Positions 38,247 through 48,915 of a stretch of 64,000 nt of DNA are shown here, one piece after another; the first letter of the stretch is position 1; each line of letters starts with the position of its first letter. The stretch comes from Paramoeba atlantica. Its lineage: Eukaryota; Discosea. The stretch is taken from contig CDRNVI010000139.1 in the NCBI GenBank assembly GCA_977017575.1, positions 1 through 64,000 of the forward strand, written 5' to 3'. A model generated the notes under the pieces. It saw only the letters and a program-made list of their open reading frames with translations. It had not been told where the DNA came from and made no database searches. The translations under genes were made by a program, and so were the position numbers.

Positions 38247-38320
38247 CCAAAGACCCCTTCACAAAAGGAGAAAGAGAGAGAGAAAGAGAGAAGAAGAGAG
38301 AAAACAAAAAACAAAAGGTT

Positions 38321-38348
38321 GTTTGTCCCCTGAGAAAAAAGGGACACC
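38321..38348. repeat. GTCCC/GGGAC inverted repeat upstream of the LRR gene
   Basis: TTTGTCCCC and GGGACACC face each other across about 10 nt, ~75-100 bp upstream of the LRR start codon. Related inverted repeats occur at 38871-38891 and upstream of both prolyl 4-hydroxylase genes. Confidence 0.5.
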
Positions 38349-39880
38349 ACAAAAAATGATTAATTTGGTCATTTTTTTTTTGAGCCCTTTTTTTTCGTTT
38401 TGTTGTTTTTGTTGTTTTTGTTTTATTTTTTCTATTACAAAGTGATGTTGCAGCTTGTCTGTGTTCTTGTTTTTGTTTTTGCAGTTTGCTTTTTTTCTTT
38501 CAACTTTATCTCTTGAGCTTTATCTTCCTCACCCAAGAAAAATAGTTCATTGATCAGAAACTCTGGGATCCAAGTCTTTGGGAAACCAATGAAAACAGTG
38601 CAATTCTCTCTGGCTTTGGTTCACATTCACTTTTGGTTGCTTTATGTGGGTTGGTGCAAATCTGGAGACTCATTTTGTTGGAGTTTACCACACAAAAGCC
38701 GATTTCAAGATCCGATCTTCAGGTTTTTTGGACATTTTTTTGAACATTTTTCCAAAATTTTCTTTCTCAGTTTTGAACTTCTCTTGACAGTGAACCAATG
38801 TTTTTCTCAAAAAACATGTCTCTTATCGAACAAAGGAAAGAAAGAAAAACAATTTTTTGTCTCTGATATAGGTGTCCCGAAAAGGGACACCTCTTTTTCT
38901 CCTCAAAACGCTTTTTCTTTCTTTCCTCAAACGCTTTTTGAAAAGAACCTTTTTCTTTTACTTTCTCGTTCTTTTTCTTTTTCTCTGGGATGTTGTTTAT
39001 CGCTTGTTTCTTTGTTTTTATTTTTGCGGTTTGTCTCTCTCATTTCCCTTCTCCTCATTTTTCCTTTATAAACAAATTCTTGTTTTTTCTTTTCTAAAAG
39101 ATCTCCGCAGCTTTATGAACAGCTCTCCTCAGGAGGAACAATTTTCTCTCAAATCGGTTTACATACTCTCTTACTCAATTTTACTGGTTTGTTACAAATA
39201 TGGAGACTCTTTGTCTTAGAGATCACCAGAGACATCAGGTTCATATCGAGATATGATCTTCAGGTTTTTTTGATTGCTTCCATTTTTTCCAAACTTTGAT
39301 TTAAAACCTGTTATTTAACAATTAAATCACCACAGTAAGTCTCCAAAACGAAAAATTGACAACAAAAACTTTGGTTGAAAAAGCGTAACGATTGTCTGAG
39401 ATAGATTTGCCTGATGTGAAGAACGGATGGCCAACCTCTTTTCTAACGCGATCGGATCTTTTGATGTGTTCGCAATTTATTTTTGAGTGCAAAAACGAAC
39501 TTTATATTCATTAGTCCCCCTTACCAGTGGTCTTCAATGAGAACAAAACTTCGTTCAACTTCGTCAACTTCGTCAAAAAAACTGGAGAGTCGATTGTGTG
39601 CAACCACCCTCGAACTTTGTCATTTTTTTTTTCCTCCTACCAAAGAGGACTGAAAACAAATTTATCTGAGAAAAAGAGAAAGACTCTCTCAATAAACTGA
39701 AAAAAAATCCATCCCTCCCAAAAGAACTTGTTCTGACAACAAACAAAAAAGATGAAGTGTGTTATCTCTGCCTCGAAAAAAACAAAACAATAAAAAAAGA
39801 GCGCTAAAAAAATCTTCTCTTTTTCTCTTCTCTTTTCTTTCTTTTCGTTTGCTCTCTTCTTTCTTTTTCTTTTTCTCGCC
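38349..39880. other. Gene-poor stretch with weakly repeated blocks
   Basis: About 1.5 kb without a supported gene. Two blocks, roughly 38570-38730 and 39120-39275, share ordered words (TTACTCAATTTTACTGG-like, AAATCTGGAGACTC / AAATATGGAGACTC, GATCTTCAGGTTTTTT), suggesting an old internal duplication. Open frames here are Phe/Leu-rich and unconvincing. The end of the stretch must hold the PQ-loop promoter. Confidence 0.4.
38871..38891. repeat. Perfect inverted repeat GGTGTCCC / GGGACACC
   Basis: Eight-base arms with a 5-nt spacer (GAAAA). It lies in the gene-free stretch between the LRR and PQ-loop genes. It could be a hairpin, a protein-binding palindrome, or a remnant of a small mobile repeat. 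Confidence 0.6.
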
Positions 39881-41032
39881 ATGAGTCGGACAACTTTGGG
39901 ATGGGTGAGCCTTCTCTGTGGTTCTGCCTCCATTGCTTGTTTTATCTTTGTCCAGGCTCCTCAAATCATCAAAAATTTTCGACAGGTTTCTTTTGATGAT
40001 CCTTTTTTTGTGTGTTTTTATTCTCTTTTCTCTCCGACTCAAGCTTGATGGTTGTAGGGAAACGCTGATGGTCTGGCTTTGAGTTTTTTAATGTTTTGGC
40101 TCTCTGGTGATCTTTGTAATTTTATTGGTTCATTTTCCTTTTTCTTCTTCAAATTCTTTCAAAAAAAAACTTATTTTGTTACTTTCCAAAAAATTGATAC
40201 AGGATGTATCTTAACGGAACAATCTCTCACCCAAACATTATTGGCCGTTTGGTTTATCATTGCTGATTTAACCCTTTTTCTTCAAGCAGTCTATTTCCAG
40301 AAATGTGTCACCCGAGTCCCTGAAACAAGCTATTTTCTTGACTCCACATCTGGTTTTCTCTCTTTTTTGGGGGGGGTTAGTTTATTCTTTTCATTTTTTC
40401 ATTCTCTAATCTCTTTTTGAATAGATCCAGGACCAGAAGGACTCAAAAATCCTCAAAAAAGAGATTCGCTCACCCAATTGGTCGATTCAGTTGACTCTGT
40501 TGAATATCAACCTCAAACGTACTCGTTTGTTCAAAACCCAGCAAGACGGTCATTTTCTTTCTGCAAAAGTGTATCAACCAAGCTCATTTCTCCAATGACT
40601 TTTATTCTACTCTTGTCAACTTTACAGAGTACTCAAGGAAGTGATGATTGTGATGTTGAGTCTTGTGGTAACGACAATCTCACTTTGAAAAAGGAAATTG
40701 GTCTTGGCTTTGCTTTTGCTTCAGCAATTTGCTACATGACATCTCGACTTCCGCAACTGTACAAAAACTTTTCTCGAAAATCAACTGAAGGGTTGAGTTT
40801 GGTGATGTTTTTCCTATCAATTGCGGGAAATTTCTTGTATGGAGTCAGCGTCTTGACTGACAAAGAAGAGATCCAGCATTGGAAGATTGAATTGCCATTT
40901 TTGCTTGGAAGTCTCGGGACCATGTCAGAAGATATGATCATCTTTTGTCAATTTTTATACTATGGAGAAAAAAAACCAAAGAAAGATGATGACAGCCTCA
41001 AATATACCATCCAAGAATATAACGTGTTGTAA
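39881..41032 (+). CDS. PQ-loop membrane protein (lysosomal/vacuolar amino-acid exporter type)
   Basis: Exons 39881-39985, 40058-40127, 40203-~40376 and ~40425-41032. The product has two PQ-loop repeats: IACFIFVQAPQIIKNFRQGNADGLALSFL and SAICYMTSRLPQLYKNFSRKSTEGLSLVMF, each with the Pro-Gln pair after a transmembrane helix, plus further hydrophobic helices (LLAVWFIIADLTLFL; FLLGSLGTMSEDMIIF). Seven helices are expected. This matches the PQLC2/LAAT1-Ypq family of lysosomal or vacuolar cationic amino-acid exporters. The cytosolic loop between repeats is long and polar (~110 residues). At the third intron donor a run of eight G makes the phase disagree with the next exon by one base, so there may be an indel in the G-run or a different acceptor. 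Confidence 0.85.
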
Positions 41033-41276
41033 AGAGTGAGTTTTCGATCAAATTGTCAAGAGAGGGATTCGAGGATTTTTTATTTCATTTTTTCTCTCCC
41101 TCCCTCCCTCCATCTATCCAAGATTTTTTTTGGAGAGAGAAGTCATCTCTTCTGACTCTTTTTCCCAATCGATTGAAGGAAGAAGGGTTAACTCCCCTTC
41201 TTTTTGAGCGTGGTGCTACCCCATTTCAACACTCCAACGAAATTGATCAACTTTTGATCTACTTTTAGACATCTTC

Positions 41277-42926
41277 TCACCAATTATTATCATAAAGATG
41301 CCACTTTCCATTCACTTTCACTCTCTTATTTCGAAACCACTGATTTGCCAACCACTTTTCGTGTATTAAGGTGGGACAAGAAGCATGAAGACTTAATGGA
41401 TCAATAACACCATCCATATGACCATCTTCTTCAAGGCTGTAAAATAAAATTGCTTTTCCTTTTTGAGGAACAACACTCACACCTCCAACTTGACAAGCGA
41501 GGAGACTGTAGAGTTTATCCATCAACTTCATTGGAACAGGAAGTGGATCTTGAGCAAGAGGAAATCTTGAAAGAAAAAAATCATGTGTTAAGGGATTACA
41601 CAAAAATGAAGCAACCATAACCTCTTTTTGATTGAAAAGAAGAAAACCTGGTATCTCCTCCTTCAGGAACATCATTGAGATAATAGAGAAGAGTTGCTAA
41701 TCGATTTCCCCCCTCTCGATAATATTCATTTTGAGGGACAGTACTCCTTGTAGTGTAATCATGATGTCCATAAAAATGTTGATTATCACTATAATGAACA
41801 ATTTGAGTGTCTTCTGCTAATTCCAAGCCTAGCTGAAGAAGTTTTGAGGGTTAATTGATGGAAGAATATTGGTTGTAGTGAGAGAACGCAAAAAAGAAGA
41901 AGAACCTTTAGAAACTGAGAAGCTCTTCTCCTCACTCGAGCAAAAACTTTATCGTCATTTCTTTGATCAGGACCAATCCAAGTTTGTGTTGAAGTTCGTT
42001 GAAAAGATTTTTTCTACATTTAGAAATGAACAGAGGAAAGTAAAGTAGCGATGAAAGAGTGGTGTTTTTTGATCAAAAGAAGAAATGAACCCTTGAAGCA
42101 TGATCCGATCCAATGGAAGATTCTATAAATTCATTTGCCTATTGAGAAAGAAAGTTAAAAATCGGAAAATCAAAAGAAGATTGGAACAACAAAACCTTTT
42201 TTAACTGGGCCGCACGATCGATAAGATGATCACATTCTTCTTCACTCAAAAAATCAATCACTTCAAAAATTCTTGGATGATCATAAATTGGTTTCACGCC
42301 AACTAGAAAAAAAAAAAACTAGAAATGAACCAGAGAATAGAATACAAAAAAAGAAAAGAAAAAACGAACAAGTATGTCCTTCAAGAGTGTACCAAAAGAC
42401 GTCGTCTTCTTCATTTGAAGGAATTCGAGAAACAGGCCAAAAAAATCTTTCTTTTCCCACAAGAACCTGAACTCCTTGCCAGGTCAGTGAATGTCTCGAA
42501 GAATCATTCGAAGCATCATATAATTGTTTCATGTTGGTCACAGCATCTCCTGATTGGTTGACAAACCTTAAATAAGCGGTCCTCTTCTCCTCAGGGAGAA
42601 AGAGACCTCTTTACACACAAAAGAAAACTCTGAGATTTCTGGAGAATCATCCTAAATGAATAAGAAAAAAATTAAAACAAAAACAAAACCTTGCTCTCTC
42701 CAGAATATCATCAAATTTTAAACTCTTCGAGATATTGAAAGATTGGCATTTTTCAAATCGACAAACATCCACAAAAAAAGAATTTGGAACAGAACTCAAA
42801 TCTTCTCCAATGTTTGTGGAGCTTGCTTTTTCGTTTCTGAAAAAGAAAACAGTTATGAAGGCGAACAACCCTACACCAACAGCTAAGACAATCCAAAAAG
42901 AAGAACGAGAAAAGAGAAAAGACAAT

Positions 42927-42957
<31 letters not shown>

Positions 42958-43006
42958 GAAGAGGAGGTTTCTTCTGTTTTCCTTTCTTCTGTTGTGGACG
43001 AGACAT
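41277..43006 (-). CDS. Prolyl 4-hydroxylase-like 2-oxoglutarate/Fe(II) dioxygenase, copy 1
   Basis: Starts MSRPQQKKGKQKK at ATG 43006 (an upstream in-frame ATG at 43051 exists, but MSR is shared with copy 2). A serine tract and a transmembrane anchor (FWIVLAVGVGLFAFITVFFF) give a type-II ER/Golgi topology. After DDVFWYTLEGHT and PIYDHPRIFEVIDFLSEEEC, the catalytic domain shows YSDNQHFYGHHDYT (iron-binding His-x-Asp), GGNRLATLLYYLNDVPEGGDTR and LSLHASCPTLIHEKWLANQWF (distal His and the 2-oxoglutarate Lys). This matches plant/protist-type P4H acting on hydroxyproline-rich wall or surface proteins. About eight short exons, stop TGA at 41277-41279. Tandem with copy 2. Confidence 0.88.
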
Positions 43007-43021
43007 CTCAAAAAATGAAAT

Positions 43022-43051
43022 GGTGTCCCTTTTTGTGGTTCGAGACACCAT
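43022..43051. promoter_or_regulatory. GGTGTC...GACACC inverted motif before P4H copy 1
   Basis: GGTGTCCC then GAGACACC about 15-45 bp upstream of ATG 43006 (minus-strand gene). It shares the GGTGTCCC core with elements at 45030-45063, 38341-38348 and 38871-38891. Confidence 0.4.
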
Positions 43052-43180
43052 TCTTCCAATTTCCCAAAGCTGGGAAGCTAATGTTGGATTAAAAGAATTG
43101 AATTAAGATTGTTTTGAATTGTTTTGTTTAAATTCTCTTGAGAAGAATGGCTCTTGTAAAGACAAGAGAGAGAGAGAGGA

Positions 43181-45016
43181 TTCTCACCAGTTGTTATCAT
43201 AAAGATTCCACTTTCCATTCACTTTCACTCTCTTATTTCGAAACCACTGATTTGCCAACCACTTTTCATGCGATGAGGTGGGGCAAGCAGCATGAATACT
43301 TAGTGGATCAACAGCACCATCCATATGACCATCTTCTTCAAGGCTGTAAAACAAAATTGCTTTTCCTTTTTGAGGAACAACGCTCAGACCTCCGACGCGG
43401 CAAGCTTCTGCATTGTAGAGCCTGTCGGCTGACGACTTTGGAACAGGAAGTGGGTCTTGAGCAAGAGGAAATCTAATTTTTGAAAGTAAGCACTCTCACC
43501 AACAGAAAAAGAAACAGATGTGGACAACATTTCTTTCCTCGAAAAAAAAAAAAAGAACCTGGTATCTCCTCCTTCAGGAACATTGTTGAGATAATAGAGA
43601 AGAGTTGCAATTCGGTTTCCTCCACCTTGAAAGTATTCATTCTGAGGAGCACTAGATCGTGGAGTATAATCATGATGTCCAAAATAATGTTGATTATCAC
43701 TATAATGAACAATTTGAGTGTCTTCTGCTAATTCCAAGCCTAACTGAAGGAATTTTTGGGGATTAATTGCTTGAACAATTTTTTTGGTTGTTGGGAGAAG
43801 AACGAATAAAACAAAATAAAAAGTAAAAAAAAAAAAAAAGAAGAACCTTTAAAAACTGAGAAGCTCTTCTTCTCACTCGAGCAAAGATTTCATCATCATT
43901 ACTTTGACCAGGGCCAATCCAAGTTTGTGTTGAAGTTCGTTGATAAGATTTTTTCTAGAATCAATAAAAATCAATCGAGGACAAGAGAAAACTATTTTTT
44001 CTCAGAAAAAGAAAGACAACCTTTGAAGCATCATCTCCCCCAACAGAGGATTCTACAAAATGATTTGCCTATTGACAAAAAAGAAAGTCAAAAAAAGAAG
44101 GAAAACCAAAAAAAAAAGGGAAATTAGAACAACAACAACAAAACCTCTTTTAATTTGGTAGCCCGGGCAATAAGATAATCACATTCTTCCTCACTCAAAA
44201 AATCAATCACTTCGAAGATTCGGGGGTGATCATAAATTGGTTTGATACCAACTAAAAGAAGATTAAAATTGAGATGGAATTGAGTAAAAGGGAGGAAAAA
44301 GAAAAGAAAAGAAACGAACAAGTATGTCCTTCAAGAGTATACCAAAAGACGTCTTCTTCATTTGAAGGATTTCGAGAAATGGGCCAAAAAAATCTTTCTT
44401 TTCCCACAAGAACCCGAACTCCTTGCCATGTTGCCGAACGTCCTCTGTTGTAACCGAATTCATTTTTCTTTCACAAAATGACTTTGTTACATCAAAAAAA
44501 AAGACCTCGAAAAAGGATTTGAAGAATCACTTGAAGTGTCATACAATTGCTTTAAATTATTCACAGGGTCTCCTGATTGGTTGACAAGTTTCAAACGAGC
44601 GACAGTGTTGACCTCAGGAAGAAAGAGATCTCTAAAAATATCAAAAGACAATAAGACAGAAACTCCATCCAAAAAAAACTCGACAAAAAAGAAAACCTTG
44701 CTCTCTTAAGAACATCCTCAAAACTTAAATTCTTCGAGATATTGAAAGATTCGCATTGCTCAAATCGACAAACATCAACAAAAAAGGAATTTGGCACCGA
44801 ACTCAAATCTTCTTCGTTGTTTGTGGGACCTGGCTTTGAGGAGCTCTCTTGATTCGGTTTGAGTAAAAAAACAGTGGTAATCGCGAGAACTCCAACTCCC
44901 ACTGCTAAGAGGGCCCAAAAAGAAGAAGAGGAAGAGGAAGAGGAAGAAGAAGAAGAAGAAGAAGAAGAAGATTTCTTCTTATTTCCTTTTCTCTGTTGTC
45001 CTTTGCCACGAGACAT
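43181..45016 (-). CDS. Prolyl 4-hydroxylase-like dioxygenase, copy 2
   Basis: Tandem paralogue of copy 1. MSRGKGQQRKGNKKK, a run of 17 serines, anchor ALLAVGVGVLAITTVFLL, then the same order of blocks: PIYDHPRIFEVIDFLSEEEC, YSDNQHYFGHHDYT (His-x-Asp), NRIATLLYYLNNVPEGGDTR and LSIHAACPTSSHEKWLANQWF (distal His, Lys). Stop TGA 43181-43183. It differs from copy 1 by an additional intron near 44452-44515 between NPFSR and GRSATWQGV; copy 1 is continuous there (SSRHSLTWQGV). The two genes lie head to tail about 170 bp apart and probably arose by recent duplication. Confidence 0.88.
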
Positions 45017-45029
45017 CGAAAAACAAAAC

Positions 45030-45063
45030 GGTGTCCCCTCTCCCTCTTCTCTCTGGTGTCCCC
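45030..45063. promoter_or_regulatory. Two direct GGTGTCCC motifs before P4H copy 2
   Basis: GGTGTCCC at 45030-45037 and 45055-45062, 14-47 bp upstream of ATG 45016 (minus-strand gene). One matching copy precedes P4H copy 1. Confidence 0.45.
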
Positions 45064-45138
45064 TTATCATTCTCCACCCAGAAAAAAAAGACAAGAGAAC
45101 ACAAAAGAAAGAGAGAGTTTTGTCAAAAATTTAAATAT

Positions 45139-47338
45139 TCATGTTTCAAGTTTTCCTTCTTTTTGGGAGGAAAGAAGGAAGGAAAGAAAACGAGACGCTT
45201 CGCCAGTAACTGGATTTAAAGACAAAGAAGTAAGGCCTGAACGAATGCTTGTTTTTAAGAGGGATTGATCGCCAGAGGAAGACTGAGAATTGCTGAATAC
45301 GTCGTTTTGAAGAGTTTCAAAGTTGGGGTCAACAAATTTATCTTGACTTTCAAAGGGAGGAGATAAATATGATCGATTCAAAAACCAGGATTCTTGATCC
45401 AACGAGACAGCATTCGTTGGTGGAATCGAAGATAGATACAGGTGAAAATTGGAACGAGCAACCAAAAGAAAAATATCTGAAATTGAAGCCCTCAAACCAC
45501 TTGGAAGACCACTGAAATCTTCTTCACTCATTGAAGATTCATCCAAACCAAAATGGTGCAAACACATATCAAGGTAGTCTCGTGTAACTTGAAGGGAAGC
45601 AACATCATCCCCAAGAGAATAGAGAGAATGGGCCTTTAAGAATAGGAGATCAGATTCGAAAACTCTTCCTTCGTCAAGGACCTCCACTTCACGACAAGTA
45701 TCCAGACATTGTTGATATTTTCCTAAACGAAGAAGGATCAGAGCTTTTTTGTGCAAGTAATCGATTTGAGCTTCCCCTGGTAAGTGTTTTGCGAGAGTAA
45801 CAGCCTTTTCGATTGCATACAAAGCGTCGCCATCCTCGTTCCCCTATTTTATTTTTTTCAATAAATACATCACAAAAAGAAAATGTCAGAGAGTAAAAAA
45901 GAAAGGAAAGAACCTTGACATATAAAGACAATGCCATGCCTTTCCACGCTTCAGGAGCAGCATCTCTGGAATCCTCAGCACAAAGCCACTCTTGATCTTC
46001 CTCCACAGAATCAACTGGCATTGGAGGTAATCGAGGAAAAATTTCAATCCTTTTCACGTTTTTCCCAATAATTTCGAGTCCTTTAACATACCAATATAGA
46101 CTTCGATCAGGATCCCCCGTATGAAAATAAGTATCACCAAGACCTACTAAACCTCTTACATTTGATGGTTCTGATGAGGACAATGAAAAAAAAGTTATAT
46201 TCCTATTTAAACTAGAAAAAACAAAAAAAAATTGAGGAAAAAAAACCTAATTTGAGGATAGCTGAGTAATCTGCCAGCGCTTTTGTACAATCCCCTTTTT
46301 CCAAATAAATATCAGCACGACCACCGAGAGCTGCATAACAAAAGAGAGTAAATACAAAATGTTTTCTCAAAAATGATCTAAATTTGAATCACCTGGAATG
46401 AGATCTGGTTGAGAACGCAAAACTTCATTGTACCTTTGAAGAGCAGAGTCAACTCTACCCATCCCAACCAAGCATTCAGCAACTCCAACAATTCCAAGGG
46501 GATGTGGTTTAAATTTCAAAGATGATAAAAAATCTGTGAGGATAACCAAATAAATTTTCGTTTCAATAACAAGAATTCAAAATCTCTTCTAACTTTCAAA
46601 GAATCAAACCTTCAAGTGCTTCATTGTACTTCCCCAAGTTTTTCAATGAGTAAGCTCGCAAGAGATATGATCGTTGACCGATTGAAGGATCATCTAAAGT
46701 AAACCCCTTGAACGAAAAAAGAAGATAATCAATATTCTTTGATCTTGAAACAAACATCATTTCATCATTTCCCCCCAAAGAAAGAGGGAAAAAAGTATCA
46801 AGAGAAAGAAAAAGTCAATTACATGGGAGATTAAGAAATCACATTCACTGACAGCTTCCTCAAAACGGCCTCGAAAAGCATGATAATTGACTTCAAACAA
46901 TCGCTCTTCGATTGTCAGATTGGACAACTCTTCTTCTGGGATATTCCCTTCTTCCACATCAATAACGGGGACTTGATTCATTGTCTCTGTCACTGTTCCT
47001 TTTTTTTTGTGTGTACAGGAACTCATCGAAAGGTATCGACAAGATCCTTGACCAATTCTTAAAGAGGGACCTTCTCTTTTCATCAATTCGCTTCCCAGAT
47101 GCGGTTTTTGAGGGGCATTTGACGAGAAGAGTCGGTTCAGAGAACAACAGGATTTTGGTTGGACAGGAACCAGTGAGAGGGAGAGTGTTTTTTGCTCTTC
47201 GATTGGAATTGAGGGTTCTCGCCAGGACGAAACTCTCTTTCCTTTTATCCCCAAGAAAACCTCATCCAAACTCCCACTTCCCCAATTACCACGAAGGAAG
47301 CCTCCTCTGAACCCACCTCGAAGGGCGGACGCAAACAT
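45139..47338 (-). CDS. TPR-repeat protein
   Basis: Starts at ATG 47338 (MFASALRGGFRGGFLRGNWG): the Arg/Ser/Gly-rich, acid-poor N terminus could be a mitochondrial targeting signal, but that is inference. After ~110 residues TPR-type helical pairs follow, in several short exons: RLFEVNYHAFRGRFEEAVSECDFL, SYLLRAYSLKNLGKYNEALE, GVAECLVGMGRVDSALQRYNEVL, RADIYLEKGDCTKALADYSAIL, GLGDTYFHTGDPDRSLYWYVKGL and LHKKALILLRLGKYQQCLDTC. The last ~130 residues are Ser-rich. Stop TGA 45139-45141. Introns at ~46786-46825, ~46545-46610, ~46325-46390 and others have GT-AG ends on the minus strand. TPRs bind partner proteins; no specific orthologue is recognised. Confidence 0.8.
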
Positions 47339-47481
47339 TCGTCTGCAAAAAAGGAGTTTGAAAAAGAAAGAAGAAAAAGGAAAAAAACAACCAACAAGCT
47401 TTTTCGTCGGTAAAAAACGTCAAATTTTTGTTTTTTGTGGTATTAATTATTTTCTTTTTTTGTGTTTGGGTTTGTGGCGAA

Positions 47482-48585
47482 ATGGTTTGTCTACTTTCTC
47501 CCGTTTCTTCTCCCTTCTCTCTCTTCTCTCTCCCTTCTCTCCCTTCTCTTTCTTCTCTCTTCTCAAACTCATTGATTTCTTTGTTCCCCAGTCGATCTTA
47601 GAGTACAATGGAGGATCTGTGGTTGCAATGAAAGGAAAAGATTGTGTCGTTATTGCGAGCGACATGAGATATGGGATTCGATTTCAGACTGTCGCAACCA
47701 ATTTCCCAAAAATTTATCGTTTGAACAGCAGAGTTCTTTTTTTCACTCTTTCTCTTCTCTTTTTTATCATTTTGAGTAAAAAGAGAGAAGGAAGAATATC
47801 ATTCTGACCTCTCTTGAACAGTGTTTTGTGGGGTTAACTGGATTAGCAACTGATGTTCAAACTGTTTACGAAAGACTCCACTTTCGCATGCAAATGTATA
47901 AGGTAGGGCTTTTTCTCTTTGAAGGATCATCAACTCATTGTCCCCTTTCATTTCTTCATTTCTTTAAAAATGAAAGTGTTTTTTTTAAATTTTTTTTCCA
48001 ATACAAAAACAGCTGAAAGAAGGTCGAGAAATGACTCCTCGGGTGCTTTCGAATGTGGTGAGTACCATTTTGTATGAGAAAAGATTTGGTCCCTATTTCG
48101 TCGAACCTGTTGTTTGTGGTCTTGAAGAGAAAGATGGAGAATTAGTTCCATATATTAGTGCTTATGATTTAATTGGAGCTGGTCTTTTTGCGGAGGACTT
48201 TGTTCTTGCTGGCACTTCTTCTGAGGCTCTTTATGGTCTCTGTGAATCCTTTTATAAGCCAGATTTGGTTTGTTTCAATTATTTTTTTTTATTGTTGAAG
48301 TTTAAAGAAAACAAAAAATTCATATTCAAAAAATAGAATGCTGAGGAATTATTTGAAGTTGTCTCCCAGAGCATGCTTGCTGCTGTCAATCGAGATGCAT
48401 ATTCGGGATGGGGAGCAAAAGTTTATATTATGTAAGTTTTTCTCTCTTGAAAAAGAAAGAAACTGATAAGGAGAATTATTGGAGTAATTAAAAAAAGAGT
48501 TGGGTGTGGAATCTCACTAACAAAAACAATAAACAGAGAAAAAGGAAAGACCACAATCAGAACACTGAAAGGGCGAGTTGATTGA
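47482..48585 (+). CDS. PSMB3: 20S proteasome subunit beta-3
   Basis: Exons 47482-47484, 47592-47732, 47822-47902, 48013-48267, 48337-48431 and 48537-48585 give 207 residues, close to the ~205 of animal PSMB3. The product starts MSILEYNGGSVVAMKGKDC, then VIASDMRYGI, GLTGLATDVQTVYERL, YEKRFGPYFVEPVVCG, DLIGAGLFAEDFVLAG, MLAAVNRDAYSGWG and ends TIRTLKGRVD. It is a non-catalytic beta subunit: no propeptide and no N-terminal threonine. The first coding exon holds only the ATG, followed directly by a GT donor. A TAA immediately inside the GTAAGT donor of intron 5 would truncate the protein if that intron were retained; spliced, the family-conserved last 16 residues are restored. Confidence 0.96.
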
Positions 48586-48915
48586 ACAACGAACAAAAAA
48601 AGAAATAAAAATACTATCTCTTCTCAACACACACACACACATATGAACCACATTTTTTTTAAAGGCACACCAATAAAAGAAGAAATAGAGAAGAAGGAAA
48701 AAAGATACATTGAATTTGTAGTTTATTAATTGTTTGTCTCTACTACTCACTCTCTCACACAATATATATAATGTTTGGACACCTCTCACCGGAATCAAAA
48801 CAAAATGAGAAGAAAGAACTCAACACCAACTACTCGGTAGAACTCTTGGAAGAGAGGGACCAAAAAAGGGGGGGGAGCAACACCACACACACCAAAAAAG
48901 AAAAAAGGGACTGTC
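48586..48915. other. Convergent intergenic region with microsatellites
   Basis: About 330 bp between the stops of PSMB3 (plus) and the PH-domain gene (minus). It holds an AC repeat (about 48628-48642), an AT repeat (48762-48772) and a G-run near 48870. No gene seen. Confidence 0.5.

Noticed and set aside
38550-39219. Frames of 173 and 115 codons in the gene-poor stretch
   Set aside because: Phe/Leu-rich, overlap each other, no conserved motif; more likely T-rich non-coding DNA with an old duplication.
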